Position numbers and translations under genes: made by a program. 21,074 nt of DNA. It comes from a virus. Below are positions 20,099 to 21,074 of the stretch, in pieces. The stretch covers positions 1 through 21,074 of IMG/VR virus record IMGVR_UViG_3300006870_003609; one strand, given 5' to 3'. The notes beneath the pieces were generated by a model that searched no databases, was not told the origin of the DNA, and worked only from the letters and a program-made list of their open reading frames with translations. Position 1 is the stretch's first letter; the number at the start of each line of letters is the position of its first letter.

Positions 20099-21074
20099 AA
20101 TAGTTGCGTTGGTAGCAAAAATCTGAGAATTGACTTGTAACTTGTAACTGCCATTCGACGATGTATAGCCGATTAAAAGATTGCCAGACGAGTCAAGACG
20201 CATTCTTTCAGCAGTTGTTCCACCACTTCTTGTGTCAAATCTAAGATAACCATTGCTACCATCTACTCTTTTACCATATATTGCAGCGTGTGCTGCAGCT
20301 TCAGACCAATTATTAGTTGTAGTGTGAAAAAATATTCCGTGACCACCATCAACATCTGTAGAGCTATGCGCTAAAAGAATATTACCATCCTTAAGTGTTA
20401 GTAATGACGGAGGAGAAGTTACACCTATACCAACATTACCATTATCCAACATAGTAAATTTTGTTAAGTCAGTTGAGTTTCTTATTTCTAAATTACCAGT
20501 AACAGCAGCTTTTTGAAATTTCCAAGCTTGAGATCCGGCTGTAGTAAAATATAATATTGAAGCTTCGGTAGATATAGAATCAGCTTGCCAAACAGCCGAT
20601 CCATTCGTAGAAACAGTCTTACCTACAATAGTGCCACTTCCAGAAATATGAAGTGAAGTATCTGGCACATCCGTTCCAATGCCAACATTGCCACTTGAAC
20701 CGTCAAAGAAAGCAATAACCGATTGTTTACCGTTGCCGACTTTAAAATCACGGAAATAAGTTGTGCCGCCTTGGTATCCTTCGTAGTTTACCCACAAGTT
20801 TCCGCTGTCGGTAGCTGAAGTGTAGTTTTCAATTGAACTTCCACTAAAAGCAATATTGGTTGTTTCTATTCGGCCATTATGTCTTAGCTTCAATCTGTCT
20901 TCGTAAGTGGTGTTAACTCCCGTAACACCAGAAAAACGCAAGTCACCAAATCCATGAGCATTAGATTCCCCAGTGGTTGTGGATCCGGGAGTTACAACAT
21001 TTATTCTCCAATAATCTTTATATAAACCACCATAATCATCTATACCTCTATCACTACCCAAAGAAATCATTTCC
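19757..21074 (-). CDS. Tail-fibre-like protein D, C-terminal part with S74 intramolecular chaperone (cut by right window edge)
   Basis: The frame is open to the right edge; the first ATG in view (21070) is an internal methionine, since the equivalent place in fibre B reads AWEMISLGSDRG in mid-protein. About 438 residues are visible. They hold a segment nearly identical to fibre B, a short non-repeat part, VGIGTDVP and VGIGVTSP repeats, a segment nearly identical to fibre A, and an S74 domain over the last 113 residues: TSDGRYKEDV with the Ser-Asp site, RLNPVQFKWK, VGFIAQEVQEVL and a coiled coil (AITKIETLETKVAALES). As in C, the chaperone should help trimer folding and then be cut off. The bases of the S74 part look richer in G and C than those around them, which could mark a separate origin. 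It precedes fibre C and probably shares its transcript. Confidence 0.88.
   Translation of the reverse strand, partial: EMISLGSDRGIDDYGGLYKDYWRINVVTPGSTTTGESNAHGFGDLRFSGVTGVNTTYEDRLKLRHNGRIETTNIAFSGSSIENYTSATDSGNLWVNYEGYQGGTTYFRDFKVGNGKQSVIAFFDGSSGNVGIGTDVPDTSLHISGSGTIVGKTVSTNGSAVWQADSISTEASILYFTTAGSQAWKFQKAAVTGNLEIRNSTDLTKFTMLDNGNVGIGVTSPPSLLTLKDGNILLAHSSTDVDGGHGIFFHTTTNNWSEAAAHAAIYGKRVDGSNGYLRFDTRSGGTTAERMRLDSSGNLLIGYTSSNGSYKLQVNSQIFATNATIATSDGRYKEDVQTLSNATDLVSRLNPVQFKWKAHEIHNLDVGKTDVGFIAQEVQEVLSDTDYSDSVVVTNKTDDEEYLGLGETKLIPLLTAALQEAITKIETLETKVAALESV
20206..20441 (-). repeat. Shaft block in fibre D duplicated in fibre A
   Basis: Partner of 4535-4770. It lies directly before the unique stretch leading into the S74 domain, so fibre D joins an A-like shaft to a chaperone that A does not have. 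Confidence 0.85.
20892..21074 (-). repeat. Shaft block in fibre D nearly identical to fibre B
   Basis: Partner of 14002-14184, about 97% identical by my count, reaching the right edge of the window. Similarity falls off sharply on the low-coordinate side, where D continues with LKLRHNGRIETT and B with MTIRYNGRVGVG. Confidence 0.9.

Overview
The window is AT-rich DNA with every supported gene on the minus strand, so the reading direction is from high to low coordinates. It looks like the structural or host-recognition region of a large marine tailed phage, most likely a T4-like myovirus of the pelagiphage or cyanophage kind. That inference rests on the giant fibre proteins with the 'EKMRIT-(S/N)-x-G-NVGIGT-xx-P' repeat, on an S74 chaperone domain at the end of two fibres, on the very tight gene packing, and on metabolic genes beside the fibres. 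No capsid, terminase or polymerase gene is present to confirm it.

Layout in reading order. (1) 21074-19757: 3' part of a fibre gene (fibre D) ending in an S74 intramolecular chaperone and coiled coil. (2) 19744-19682: a 20-codon open frame with a very good ribosome binding site. (3) 19664-15210: fibre C, 1484 residues, with a short repeat shaft, a strongly cysteine-rich middle, a YadA-like 'N-x-x-I-G' segment and an S74 chaperone. (4) 15194-9381: fibre B, 1937 residues, with a long repeat shaft and a 'WTPTI' tip domain. (5) 9333-9076: an 85-residue protein of unknown function. (6) 9074-3387: fibre A, 1895 residues, a paralogue of B with the same first 27 residues and a related tip. (7) 3285-2122: a GT9-like glycosyltransferase. 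(8) 2122-296: a complete NodU/TobZ-type O-carbamoyltransferase. (9) 315-1: the first 105 codons of an unrecognised enzyme-like protein, cut by the left edge. About 17.3 kb of the 21 kb encodes fibre-like protein.

Two ideas tie the region together. The fibre genes form a recombining family: A and B share an N-terminal module, A and D share about 235 bp of shaft, B and D share at least 183 bp at about 97% identity, and B carries an internal seam module twice. The last three genes touch or overlap and look like one translationally coupled unit that makes or decorates a carbohydrate, probably the host surface glycan or a glycan on the virion; the target is not shown by the sequence. No tRNA, CRISPR array, insertion sequence, integrase, reverse transcriptase or clear GC-rich terminator was seen. 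The longest stretch without a gene is 101 bp.
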